From Granulibacter bethesdensis CGDNIH1 (GTDB lineage: Bacteria; Pseudomonadota; Alphaproteobacteria; Acetobacterales; Acetobacteraceae), in contig NC_008343.2 of assembly GCF_000014285.2 (NCBI RefSeq), forward strand, positions 2,218,501 to 2,282,500: a DNA stretch of 64,000 nt. Reading direction: 5' to 3'. Of this stretch, positions 19,084-26,693 are shown piece by piece. A program made the position numbers and the translations under genes. The notes below the pieces were generated by a model. The model had not been told where the DNA came from. It worked only from the letters and a program-made list of their open reading frames with translations, and searched no databases. The stretch's first letter is position 1. Each line of letters starts with the position of its first letter.

Positions 19084-19238
19084 ACCTGTCCCACCTCGTA
19101 CAAACCCGTTCTTCCCCCCAACGGGTCATTCCCAGCGCCCCGCTTCTGGCTTAAAGGCCTGCTTTCTGTCTAACACGGATAATCGCATCGTCGCAGGCCA
19201 TCTGGTCATGATCATGGCGACGCGTCAGGATCGACCGC

Positions 19239-20003
19239 ATGACCCCTCTCATCGTCATTCCCAGCCGCATGGGATCGAGCCGCCTGCCCGGCAAACCTCT
19301 CGCCGATCTCAACGGGCGCCCGATGATCCTGCATGTGCTGGACCGGGCGATGGAGGCCGGGATCGGGCCGGTGGCTGTCGCCTGCGCAGAAGAAGAAATC
19401 GCCGCCGCCGTGCGCGCCGCAGGGGGAACCGCCATCCTGACCGATCCGGACCTGCCCGCCGGGACCGACCGTGTGCATGCGGCACTTGGCGTGCTCGATC
19501 CGGAGATGCGATATAATGCGGTGGTCAATCTTCAGGGCGATCTGCCCACCATCCCGCCGGACATGATCAGCACGGTGCTGAAGCCTCTGCGCAGCCCGAC
19601 TTTCGACATCGCTACGCTGGTGGCGGAAATCACCACTGAGGAAGAGCGGACCTCCCCCGCCGTGGTCAAGGCCGTCTGCGCTTTTCCCGATCCGTCCGGC
19701 ACCGTTGCTCCGGCACTGTATTTCTCCCGTGCGGCGGTCCCATCAGGACCGGGATCGCTCTGGCATCATATCGGCATTTATGCCTATCGGCGTACCGCGC
19801 TGGACCGGTTTGTCTCCCTGCCTGAAAGCCCGCTGGAAAAACGCGAGAAGCTGGAACAGCTGCGTGCGTTGGAAGCAGGCATGCGGATTGGCTGCGCCCG
19901 CGTCGAGCACGCGCCCTTCGGCGTCGATACGCCGGACGACCTGGAACGCGCCCGCGCGGTGCTCCGCACCTGGTCATCCTCCGTCACGGAGCCTTCGGCA
20001 TGA
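19239..20003 (+). CDS. kdsB: KdsB, CMP-KDO synthetase
   Basis: A 254-residue 3-deoxy-manno-octulosonate cytidylyltransferase. It activates KDO with CTP for LPS inner-core synthesis. The nucleotide-binding VIPSRMGSSRLPGKPL motif is at residues 5-20, and NLQGDLPT is near residue 97. Length fits the family. The 3' end overlaps the pheA start by 4 bp (ATGA). The core-LPS role fits the nearby GT9 gene. Confidence 0.95.
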   Translation: MTPLIVIPSRMGSSRLPGKPLADLNGRPMILHVLDRAMEAGIGPVAVACAEEEIAAAVRAAGGTAILTDPDLPAGTDRVHAALGVLDPEMRYNAVVNLQGDLPTIPPDMISTVLKPLRSPTFDIATLVAEITTEEERTSPAVVKAVCAFPDPSGTVAPALYFSRAAVPSGPGSLWHHIGIYAYRRTALDRFVSLPESPLEKREKLEQLRALEAGMRIGCARVEHAPFGVDTPDDLERARAVLRTWSSSVTEPSA

Positions 20004-20887
20004 ACCCTTTCCCCCCTGCACCACCTGCCGCGTCCTATCGCGGTCCGATCGCGTTTCAAGGGCAACCCGGTGCCTATTCCGACCTCGCCTGCCGTGCCGC
20101 CTATCCGCATCTGAACACCTTGCCCTGCCCGACTTTCGAAGCCGTGATCGAGGCCGTCCGCGACGGACGGGCCGATCTGGCCATGCTGCCTTGCGAGAAC
20201 ACATTGGCCGGCCGGGTGCCGGATATTCACTCCCTGTTGCCTGCCAGCGGGCTGTTCATCGTCGGCGAGCATTTCCAGCGCGTGGAGCATGCCCTGCTGG
20301 CCCCACATGGCGCGACGCTGGAAACGCTGAAACGGGCCCGATCCCACGCAGTGGCACTGGGTCAGGTCCGTAACATCCTGCGCGATCTGGGGCTTGAAGC
20401 CGTCGTGGAAGCCGATACCGCAGGCGCTGCAAAGCTGGTTGCCGAACTGGGGGGTACCGAGGATGCCGCCATCGCCTCCCCCCTCGCCGCCGAAATTTAC
20501 GGCCTGAATATCCTGCGCCGGAATGTCGAGGATGCAGCCCATAATACGACCCGCTTTTACGTCGTCTCGACCGCCGCCGCGCCGCCAGAGCCGGAACGCA
20601 GCGATACCATGACCACCTTTGTCTTTCGCGTGCGCAACATCCCGGCCGCGCTCTACAAGGCGCTGGGAGGGTTCGCTACCAACGGTATCAATCTGATCAA
20701 GCTGGAAAGCTATATGCTGGATGGTGCCTTCACCGCTACACAGTTCCTGTGCGATGTGATCGGTCATCCCGAACAGCCGCCGCTCCGCCGGGCGCTTGAA
20801 GAACTTGGTTTTTTCAGCCGGGAAGTGAAAATCCTCGGCGTCTATCCCTCCGCCCCCCAGCGTGGGATCACCGAACCAGCCGAATAA
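20000..20887 (+). CDS. pheA: Prephenate dehydratase with C-terminal ACT domain
   Basis: A 295-residue monofunctional prephenate dehydratase, making phenylpyruvate for phenylalanine. The catalytic domain starts IAFQGQPGAYSD and holds the TTRFYV motif near residue 179. A C-terminal ACT domain spans about residues 205-285. The classic Phe-binding motifs are altered: the GALV position reads AALY and ESRP reads ESYM. The latter is common in alphaproteobacterial forms, so loss of feedback control should not be assumed. Coupled to kdsB by ATGA. Confidence 0.94.
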   Translation: MNPFPPAPPAASYRGPIAFQGQPGAYSDLACRAAYPHLNTLPCPTFEAVIEAVRDGRADLAMLPCENTLAGRVPDIHSLLPASGLFIVGEHFQRVEHALLAPHGATLETLKRARSHAVALGQVRNILRDLGLEAVVEADTAGAAKLVAELGGTEDAAIASPLAAEIYGLNILRRNVEDAAHNTTRFYVVSTAAAPPEPERSDTMTTFVFRVRNIPAALYKALGGFATNGINLIKLESYMLDGAFTATQFLCDVIGHPEQPPLRRALEELGFFSREVKILGVYPSAPQRGITEPAE

Positions 20888-20896
20888 GCCGGAAAC

Positions 20897-22144
20897 TCAG
20901 ACAGTTCCCAGCCAACGTAGCAGAGGCTGCCACAGCACAGCCTCTGCCGAGCGGCCCGCCGTCATGCCGATATGGCCCGCCTCCATCCGGTGCAGCAACG
21001 CACCAGGGATAAGCTGTGCCAGCTTCAGGGCGCTGGCGGGCGGCACAATCCGGTCCCGGGATGGAACAGCCACAAAAGCCGGACAGTGCAAGGCGGCGGG
21101 ATCAACCACATGCCCTGCCACTTTCCATCCGCCTTGTGCCGGCAGATTGTCGCAATACCAGCCATTCACCACCTCCTGAGCCACCGGGGCCGCAAGGGAG
21201 ATCCCGTCATTGAGCCAGTCCTCCAGCGCCACGAAATGGTCGGCACGCGGATGATCCTGCGGCAGGCGACCAAAAGCACGGTATTTATCCGCAACCGCAA
21301 ACGGCTCAATCAACGCAAACATAATCTGGAGAATATCCACCGGCAGACAGCCGTACTGTTTCAGTATTCCCCCCAGAACAGGCTGCAACGCAGCACTCAG
21401 ACGCTGATGCTCCGGCCCGGCCGCATGGAAATCCCAGGGAGTGGCCAACAGTGCAAGCGCCCGCACCGCCTCCGGACGGCGCAGAGACGCAGCGAGAGCC
21501 AACAGGCCCCCCATACAATATCCAGCCATGACCACAGCCTGATCCGTCAGATCGGCAATAGCCTGCACAGCGCGATCCAGACGGCCCGCAATATAGTCGG
21601 TCAGACCGAAATGCTGTTCAGTTTCCCCCGGCCCGCCCCATTCCAGCAGAAAGACGCGATACCCGGCCTGAGCCAGCCGATCCATCAGGGAATAACCCGG
21701 TGCCAGATCGAGTACATAGCCGCGATTGATCAAACTGGGGACCAGCAAAACAGGCGGCAAATGGCCGGAACCCGGCGCAGGGTGCCGCAGAACCGTGCTT
21801 CCCCCCTCCCGCCAGATCACCTGTCTCGGCGGAGCATGGCGATAATAAGGATGCCGGCGATACGCCGCTACACCCGCGATCAGAGCCGCATCACGCTGAA
21901 GAGACTCGGTCCAGACCGCTTGCTCCAACAGTGGAGAAAATTCAGTTTTTCCCGCCGCTCTCCCGTGATGAAGCCTTTCGACCACGAGGTTTTGCAGCAG
22001 CTTTTCCGCCATCTCCGCCGCCTGCGGCGTTTTCCAGGCGGGCCAGCCGCTTTTCCAGCTCTGCAACCCTGCCAAGGAGAAACCGGAGCGCATCATCGCG
22101 AGGGTCAGATGCAGGCCGAGCGGCCGTGGGCCGCTGCGGTGCAT
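20897..22144 (-). CDS. phaC: PHA synthase-like (PhaC-like) alpha/beta hydrolase
   Basis: About 415 residues from the chosen ATG; an upstream in-frame ATG at 22237 would add 31. The lipase-box nucleophile is in GYCMGG, where the usual Cys is present; the later SRDRIVPP region holds the catalytic Asp and AGHIGM the His. The fold and boxes match PHA polymerases, but the protein is short and of the group starting GPRPL-HL, so it may be a synthase or a related esterase. The start lies about 200 bp inside the upstream PhaE-like frame. Divergent phaR supports a link with polyhydroxyalkanoate metabolism. Confidence 0.78.
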   Translation of the reverse strand: MHRSGPRPLGLHLTLAMMRSGFSLAGLQSWKSGWPAWKTPQAAEMAEKLLQNLVVERLHHGRAAGKTEFSPLLEQAVWTESLQRDAALIAGVAAYRRHPYYRHAPPRQVIWREGGSTVLRHPAPGSGHLPPVLLVPSLINRGYVLDLAPGYSLMDRLAQAGYRVFLLEWGGPGETEQHFGLTDYIAGRLDRAVQAIADLTDQAVVMAGYCMGGLLALAASLRRPEAVRALALLATPWDFHAAGPEHQRLSAALQPVLGGILKQYGCLPVDILQIMFALIEPFAVADKYRAFGRLPQDHPRADHFVALEDWLNDGISLAAPVAQEVVNGWYCDNLPAQGGWKVAGHVVDPAALHCPAFVAVPSRDRIVPPASALKLAQLIPGALLHRMEAGHIGMTAGRSAEAVLWQPLLRWLGTV

Positions 22145-22481
22145 GGGGCGCGGCTGCTCCGGCCTGTCTGCCGGATCGGGACTGTTGTGATCCACTTTCT
22201 TCTCCGCCCGCCTGTCCCGGCTCCTGCTGATAGCCACGCTCCTGCGAGGCTTTCAGAGCAGCCTGCATGGTTTCCATCGACTGTGCTGCCATGGCCGACC
22301 AATTCTGCGCCAGAGCCTGCCATGCAGACAAAGAGTCCGGATCACTGGCACGTGCCGATAATTCGCTCTGCCACAGATCGACCCAGTCACGGGCAAAATC
22401 AGCGGTGGATGTCGAATCGGACGTCGTCCCGGATCCGCTTCCTTCCGTCGACGGTCCTGCCCCCGTGTCGTTTCCCGCCAT
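21942..22481 (-). CDS. PhaE/phasin-like small protein upstream of phaC
   Basis: A 179-residue acidic-then-basic protein. The N-terminal third is Ser/Thr-rich, followed by a helical FARDWVDLWQSELSA stretch. A short leucine-rich coiled coil, LLGRVAELEKRLARLE, is near residue 140, and the tail is rich in Gly, Lys and Ala. This layout resembles PhaE-type partner subunits or phasins. Its last 68 codons overlap the PhaC-like gene in another frame. Both frames look coding: this one through the heptad pattern, the other through GC-rich third positions. Function is inferred from position. Confidence 0.6.
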   Translation of the reverse strand: MAGNDTGAGPSTEGSGSGTTSDSTSTADFARDWVDLWQSELSARASDPDSLSAWQALAQNWSAMAAQSMETMQAALKASQERGYQQEPGQAGGEESGSQQSRSGRQAGAAAPHAPQRPTAARPASDPRDDALRFLLGRVAELEKRLARLENAAGGGDGGKAAAKPRGRKASSRESGGKN

Positions 22482-22688
22482 GAATCACCCATTTCTTCCA
22501 ATGAGGAAAGATCGTGCTTGCCACAATGTGACAGATGCGAGAATACCGGCCAGCGATGCTTCTTGTTTCGCTCAGGATTTAAAACCGGTCATCACGGCTC
22601 CTCCCGGCTGCGCTATAAGCACAGCATATACTTCTGGCCCCGCTGACGCCCTCCCGGTAACGTCGATGCAGGCCCCGCAGAGCAGAGT

Positions 22689-23417
22689 ATGTCCATGCCC
22701 AACCCGCGTCCCGCTTCTTCCCGTGCTGCTGGACGCCCGTCCAGGTCCGTCAAAAACGCCTCTATGCATCACGTGGCGCAGGCGAATGGGGAAGCAGCAC
22801 CGGACCAGGATGATTCCCAGGATGATTCCCATGGGGCCCCGCCACCCGTCATTATCAAGAAATACGCCAACCGCCGCCTCTATAATACCGAGACATCCTG
22901 TTACATCACGCTTGAAAATCTGGCCGACATGGTCCGCACGGGGCGCGAATTCTCCGTCTTCGATGCCAAAAGCGGCGAAGACATCACAAGAAGCGTTCTG
23001 ACCCAGATTATCGTCGACGAAGAAAACAAGGGGCGGGCCATGCTGCCTACCACCTTCCTCCGGCAGTTGATCGGGTTTTATGGGGATAGCCTGCAATCCA
23101 TTGTGCCCCGCTACCTTGAGGAAGCCATGAGCACCTTTGCCCATCAGCAACAGCAGATGCGCAGTGCAGTACAACACACTATGGGCAGCTTTTTCCCGTT
23201 CGCTTCCAGCAGTACTCTGGAAGAAGTCAGCCGTCAGAATATGGCCATGATTGAAAAAGCCATGAGTCTTTTCAATCCATTCTATAAAGGACCGGAGACT
23301 CCGGTCTCAGAAAAACAGGATGAGCGTTTCTCTGCCGATCAAGAGATCATTCAACTAAAAGAAGAAATAAAAGCTCTCAAAGATCAACTAAAGAAAGCAC
23401 AAAGCAATTTTAAATAA
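22689..23417 (+). CDS. phaR: PhaR, polyhydroxyalkanoate synthesis regulator
   Basis: A 242-residue protein. The PHB/PHA accumulation regulator DNA-binding domain begins at VIIKKYANRRLYNTETS (about residue 53) and runs to about 115. A helical region follows, and a charged C-terminal coiled coil (EEIKALKDQLKKAQ) ends it. PhaR represses phasin and PHA synthesis genes and is released by PHA granules. It is divergent from the PhaE/PhaC-like pair across 207 bp. The first 50 residues are low complexity, so the start could be the internal ATG at about 22764. Confidence 0.92.
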   Translation: MSMPNPRPASSRAAGRPSRSVKNASMHHVAQANGEAAPDQDDSQDDSHGAPPPVIIKKYANRRLYNTETSCYITLENLADMVRTGREFSVFDAKSGEDITRSVLTQIIVDEENKGRAMLPTTFLRQLIGFYGDSLQSIVPRYLEEAMSTFAHQQQQMRSAVQHTMGSFFPFASSSTLEEVSRQNMAMIEKAMSLFNPFYKGPETPVSEKQDERFSADQEIIQLKEEIKALKDQLKKAQSNFK

Positions 23418-23476
23418 CGATTATAAGGTGACTACCTTTATTGAATGACAAAATTCACAAGAACGTGATTGTATTA

Positions 23477-23551
23477 ATGGAGAACACTTATCAATTTATT
23501 GTCTTTGTTACGCTCGTTTTGATCGATCTGGTTGCAAGCCATCCCACCTGA
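23477..23551 (+). CDS. Possible 24-residue hydrophobic small ORF
   Basis: A 25-codon frame from ATG to TGA in the AT-rich gap between phaR and the XRE regulator. Its middle (QFIVFVTLVLIDLVA) is hydrophobic enough for a membrane helix. No convincing Shine-Dalgarno precedes it, and a frame this short in AT-rich DNA can arise by chance. The rest of the 201-bp gap shows no other clear feature. Confidence 0.15.
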   Translation: MENTYQFIVFVTLVLIDLVASHPT

Positions 23552-23618
23552 ACTCTTCTCTGAACCCCTCCCAGATATTGAAGGGTCAAATCCGGCAGTG
23601 TCCGACAGGAATTGAAAC

Positions 23619-24173
23619 ATGCAGTCTTCTACTAATCATATCGCACAGGATGCAGAACACCTGCCCCAGCCGAACCCGGCATATCCTGTTGCTGATGAAG
23701 GAAGCATTCTTGCTGTAACCTCGCGAACCGCTTCAGGCGGTCGCGCCGCAGCCAGGGCCAGTGATGCAGACAGGCATGTGGGCAATCGCATCAGGGAGCG
23801 CAGGGTCATGCTCGGGCTGTCCCAGCAGCAGCTGGCCCAGATGATTGGCGTGACCTATCAGCAAGCCCATAAATATGAGCGCGGGCTGAACCGCATTTCA
23901 GCGGGTCGGCTTTATCAGATATCGCATGTGCTGAATGTGCCGATTTCCTGGTTCTTTGATGGCTTTGCTACTGAAAGCAAAACAGCCGATCTGACGACGC
24001 GGCAGCGCATGTGCCTCGAACTTGCACGCAACTTTGCAGCGATCGACAACGAGAAGCATCAGGAAGCCCTCAGCCAGATGGCACGGGCATTGGCCGCACA
24101 GTCCGTGGCCAATAAAATGGCACAGGATGGTTACGCCACGGCTCTGGAAGAATCACGCGAAGAAGTTGCCTGA
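23619..24173 (+). CDS. XRE-family helix-turn-helix transcriptional regulator
   Basis: A 184-residue DNA-binding protein. A poorly conserved N-terminal extension of about 50 residues precedes a Cro/C1-type helix-turn-helix, RIRERRVMLGLSQQQLAQMI, at about residues 56-75, then YQQAHKYERGLNRIS. A helical C-terminal half may dimerise. This architecture is common in alphaproteobacterial XRE regulators of metabolism or stress; the target is unknown. AGGA 8 bases before the ATG supports the start. It stands alone in an AT-richer pocket. Confidence 0.85.
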   Translation: MQSSTNHIAQDAEHLPQPNPAYPVADEGSILAVTSRTASGGRAAARASDADRHVGNRIRERRVMLGLSQQQLAQMIGVTYQQAHKYERGLNRISAGRLYQISHVLNVPISWFFDGFATESKTADLTTRQRMCLELARNFAAIDNEKHQEALSQMARALAAQSVANKMAQDGYATALEESREEVA

Positions 24174-24276
24174 CGGCGTCAATACTCTGGCATCGCCGAG
24201 TGGCGCGTCAGAAACTACCCACCCGCTCTGACCATCTTCCATCGCTTCTGATAGCCACATCTTTGCGTCACAGAGG

Positions 24277-24296
24277 CAGATGAATTTTCTCATCTG
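24277..24296. terminator. Weak hairpin between convergent genes
   Basis: CAGATGA, a six-base loop, then TCATCTG, lying between the XRE gene and the convergent L,D-transpeptidase gene. There is no T tract on either side, so termination is only suggested by position. Confidence 0.25.
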
Positions 24297-24305
24297 ATCC
24301 GGCCC

Positions 24306-24824
24306 TCAGGCAGGCAACACCCTGAAGGATGTTATTCCGTCCTTGAGCAGACGGATAACATCCGGGGCCGCAAGAGCAAGGCAGCCCGCCGTAGGCTGAT
24401 AATCCTGCTGCGCGACATGCAGAAAAATGGCAGAGCCTCTGCCTTTTTCAACTGGTTGATCATTCCATCCCAACACACCGATAATATCGTAGAGATCATC
24501 CTGACGCCATAATTCTTCATGACTGGCTGAAAACGGTCGGGTTATCCGGCAATTATATTGTGGATGCGCCGGATCGTCACACCAGCCATCAGACGGGGCG
24601 ATTGGCTCCAGCGGGCAAGCACAAACCGGTATTGTCAGACGATCAGCCCTGTAAAACACCCGACGGAGAGGAAGGATGCCGACCGGCGTAGCTCCGTCCC
24701 CTTCCTGCTTGCAGGTCGTAACGCCTGCTCGTCCCAGCGCAACTCGAAGAACCGTATTCCGATACATCAGCCGTCCATCCGGACTTATGATTGCTTCCAT
24801 ATAGTTTGCCGTATTGTTTTCCAT
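24306..24824 (-). CDS. L,D-transpeptidase family protein (YkuD domain, no signal peptide)
   Basis: A 172-residue single-domain YkuD protein. GDGATPVGILPLRR near residue 42, the YDIIGVLGWN stretch, and the active-site region FLHVAQ...PTAGCLAL with the probable catalytic Cys near residue 148 are visible. L,D-transpeptidases crosslink peptidoglycan stem peptides. The pattern recalls the short group described in acetic acid bacteria (LdtGo of Gluconobacter), reported to form L-Ala-mDAP links; that match is from memory. No signal peptide or anchor is seen, and a TAA directly before the ATG rules out an N-terminal extension. The Shine-Dalgarno is poor. Confidence 0.82.
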   Translation of the reverse strand: MENNTANYMEAIISPDGRLMYRNTVLRVALGRAGVTTCKQEGDGATPVGILPLRRVFYRADRLTIPVCACPLEPIAPSDGWCDDPAHPQYNCRITRPFSASHEELWRQDDLYDIIGVLGWNDQPVEKGRGSAIFLHVAQQDYQPTAGCLALAAPDVIRLLKDGITSFRVLPA

Positions 24825-24868
24825 TTAAACCAATGCGCCATTCAAAAAAACAATGGTTACTAAAATTG

Positions 24869-24919
24869 TCAGCACCTTTGAAAGATGATATGCTTTTTAG
24901 TTACAACTGAAAATTTCAT
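24869..24919 (-). CDS. Possible 16-residue leader ORF upstream of the L,D-transpeptidase
   Basis: The frame reads MKFSVVTKKHIIFQRC and stops 44 bases before the transpeptidase ATG. It is preceded by a perfect AGGAGG six bases upstream (24926-24931), far stronger than the site of the downstream gene. Between the two frames is a short ACAAT/ATTGT hairpin followed by seven Ts. This could be a leader peptide with attenuation, or a chance ORF in AT-rich DNA. Confidence 0.35.
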   Translation of the reverse strand: MKFSVVTKKHIIFQRC

Positions 24920-25028
24920 TTTTGCCCTCCTATATCAATGCATGAAAAATTCCTTCACAACATTTATGTGACCCAAAAATATCTATCACAATGTCTATGA
25001 TTTTAGTTTCCATCATTACGATGACATT

Positions 25029-25057
25029 TTGACTTTACCTGCCAGCCGTAACATATC
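25029..25057 (+). promoter_or_regulatory. Possible promoter of the response regulator gene
   Basis: TTGACT, a 17-base spacer, then CATATC, in the AT-rich gap 38 bases before the response regulator ATG. The -35 box matches consensus at five of six positions; the -10 box is weak. Confidence 0.35.
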
Positions 25058-25094
25058 ACTCTCTACAGGCCTGCCTCGATTGGAGACAACCCGT

Positions 25095-25787
25095 ATGCCA
25101 CACACACGCCCTATCCTGGTCGTTGATGACGATACAATGCTACGGGAAACCCTGTCTGATCAGCTGTCGGTCGACGGGGAGTTCGTCGCTATCCCGGCCA
25201 TCAACGGAAAAGAGGCAGACGATTTTCTCAGCGATAACATCTCTCGCTTTGATGCCATTATTCTGGATGTCGGCCTGCCGGATGGGGACGGGCGGGATCT
25301 GTGCGTGCGCTGGCGGCGCATGGGCGTCAAGGTGCCAATTATCATCCTGACTGGTTCCGACGAAGAACATGATGTCGTACGCGGGCTTGAGGCAGGGGCA
25401 AATGATTATATCGCCAAGCCTTTCCGCATGGCCGAATTGCTGGCCCGGGTCCGCAATCAGCTGCGGAGCTACGAAAACAGCGAGGATGCAGCGTTCAAAA
25501 TCGGTCCCTACATCTTCAAGCCCGCCGCAAAACTGCTGGAAACCGAACAGAACAAGCGCATTCGACTGACCGAGAAAGAAGCCTCCATTCTGAAATTTCT
25601 CTACCGTGCCGGAACCAAGGCCGTAGCGCGGGAGGTGCTGCTGAACGAGGTATGGGGCTACAACGCCGCCGTCACCACGCATACGCTGGAGACCCATATC
25701 TATCGCCTGCGGCAGAAAATCGAGCAGGATCCTTCCAGCGCGCAACTCCTGACCACTGAAGGAGGGGGATACCGGCTGCTTCCCTGA
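25095..25787 (+). CDS. Orphan OmpR/PhoB-family response regulator
   Basis: A 230-residue two-domain regulator. The receiver domain holds the acidic pair in VVDDD (residues 9-13), the phospho-acceptor Asp in ILDVGLPDGDG and the conserved Lys in AKPFRMAELLARVR. The winged-helix effector domain ends LETHIYRLRQKIE...GGGYRL. The ATG at 25095 follows GGAG with 9-base spacing. No histidine kinase gene is nearby, so the partner is elsewhere. The xthA gene is convergent. Confidence 0.9.
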   Translation: MPHTRPILVVDDDTMLRETLSDQLSVDGEFVAIPAINGKEADDFLSDNISRFDAIILDVGLPDGDGRDLCVRWRRMGVKVPIIILTGSDEEHDVVRGLEAGANDYIAKPFRMAELLARVRNQLRSYENSEDAAFKIGPYIFKPAAKLLETEQNKRIRLTEKEASILKFLYRAGTKAVAREVLLNEVWGYNAAVTTHTLETHIYRLRQKIEQDPSSAQLLTTEGGGYRLLP

Positions 25788-25793
25788 AGCGCC

Positions 25794-25818
25794 CCTCCCT
25801 CTGCCCACACGAGGGAGG
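25794..25818 (+). terminator. Hairpin after response regulator gene
   Basis: CCTCCCTC, a nine-base loop, then GAGGGAGG: an eight-base perfect stem just after the stop codon and before convergent xthA. No T tract follows, so it may only protect the 3' end or act with Rho. Confidence 0.35.
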
Positions 25819-25861
25819 ATTGGCGTCCCGGATAGGCCCGCGGCAGATTATGGTAAGGGCC

Positions 25862-26680
25862 TTACAGCGACAAAGTCACGCTGACGGGTACATGATCAGA
25901 AGTACGCTCCCAATCTCGGGCCTCTTTCAAGGTTGTATGGCCTTGCAGTGAAGAAACCAGATCAGGGCTGACCCACACATGGTCCAGCCTCCGCCCCCGA
26001 TCAGACGCACGCCAGTCCCGGTTCCGGTATGACCACCACGTATAATGCTTGCGGTCCGACGGCACGAAATGGCGTATTGCATCAACGAAGCCGGTTTCCA
26101 GCCATTGTCTCATCCGGGTGGTCTCCGGCGGCGTATGGCTGACCACATTCAGCAGCTGCTTGTGGCTCCAGACATCATGCTCCAGCGGAGCAATATTGAG
26201 GTCACCGACCAGCACGGTGCGGGTAAAAGGAGACTGCGCCGCGAAATAGGCCGTGGCTTCCTCCACGAAAGCCAACTTATGCGCGAATTTCGGGTTGATA
26301 GCCGGGTCGGGCTCATCCCCGCCTGCCGGGACATAGAAATTATGCAGCGCCACGGGACCTGACGGCACTGCCAGCGACACCGCCATATGACGGCAGTCGC
26401 CTTTGGCGCACCAGTCCGGCGCCGCCTCATCCACCGTGAAAGGAATCCGGGAAAGAATGGCAACCCCGTTATATCCTTTCATCCCGCGATAGGCGACATG
26501 GGCATAACCGTGATGCTCCGCCGCCCTGCCGGGGAACAGATCTGCCGGGAACAAGGGGTCAGGCACCTTGGTTTCCTGAAGGCACAGCACATCCGGATCA
26601 AGCTCGGCCAGCACTTTCTCCAGCAAGGGCAGACGCAGACGCAGGGAATTGATGTTCCAGGTCGCAACACGCACACGCAT
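25862..26680 (-). CDS. xthA: Exodeoxyribonuclease III
   Basis: A 272-residue AP endonuclease/3'-5' exonuclease of base excision repair. RVATWNINSLR at the N-terminus, LCLQETKVPD with the metal-binding Glu, VGDLNIAP near residue 155 and TSDHVPV at the C-terminus cover the active site. The start at 26680 has GAGGA about 9 bases upstream; ATG 26689 in the same frame would add three residues. It follows the FAH-family gene closely. Confidence 0.94.
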   Translation of the reverse strand: MRVRVATWNINSLRLRLPLLEKVLAELDPDVLCLQETKVPDPLFPADLFPGRAAEHHGYAHVAYRGMKGYNGVAILSRIPFTVDEAAPDWCAKGDCRHMAVSLAVPSGPVALHNFYVPAGGDEPDPAINPKFAHKLAFVEEATAYFAAQSPFTRTVLVGDLNIAPLEHDVWSHKQLLNVVSHTPPETTRMRQWLETGFVDAIRHFVPSDRKHYTWWSYRNRDWRASDRGRRLDHVWVSPDLVSSLQGHTTLKEARDWERTSDHVPVSVTLSL

Positions 26681-26693
26681 GAGTGCCATTTCC

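Noticed and set aside
20972-22483. 503-codon open frame antisense to the PhaC/PhaE-like pair
   Set aside because: Low-complexity composition without domain; both minus-strand frames have better support.
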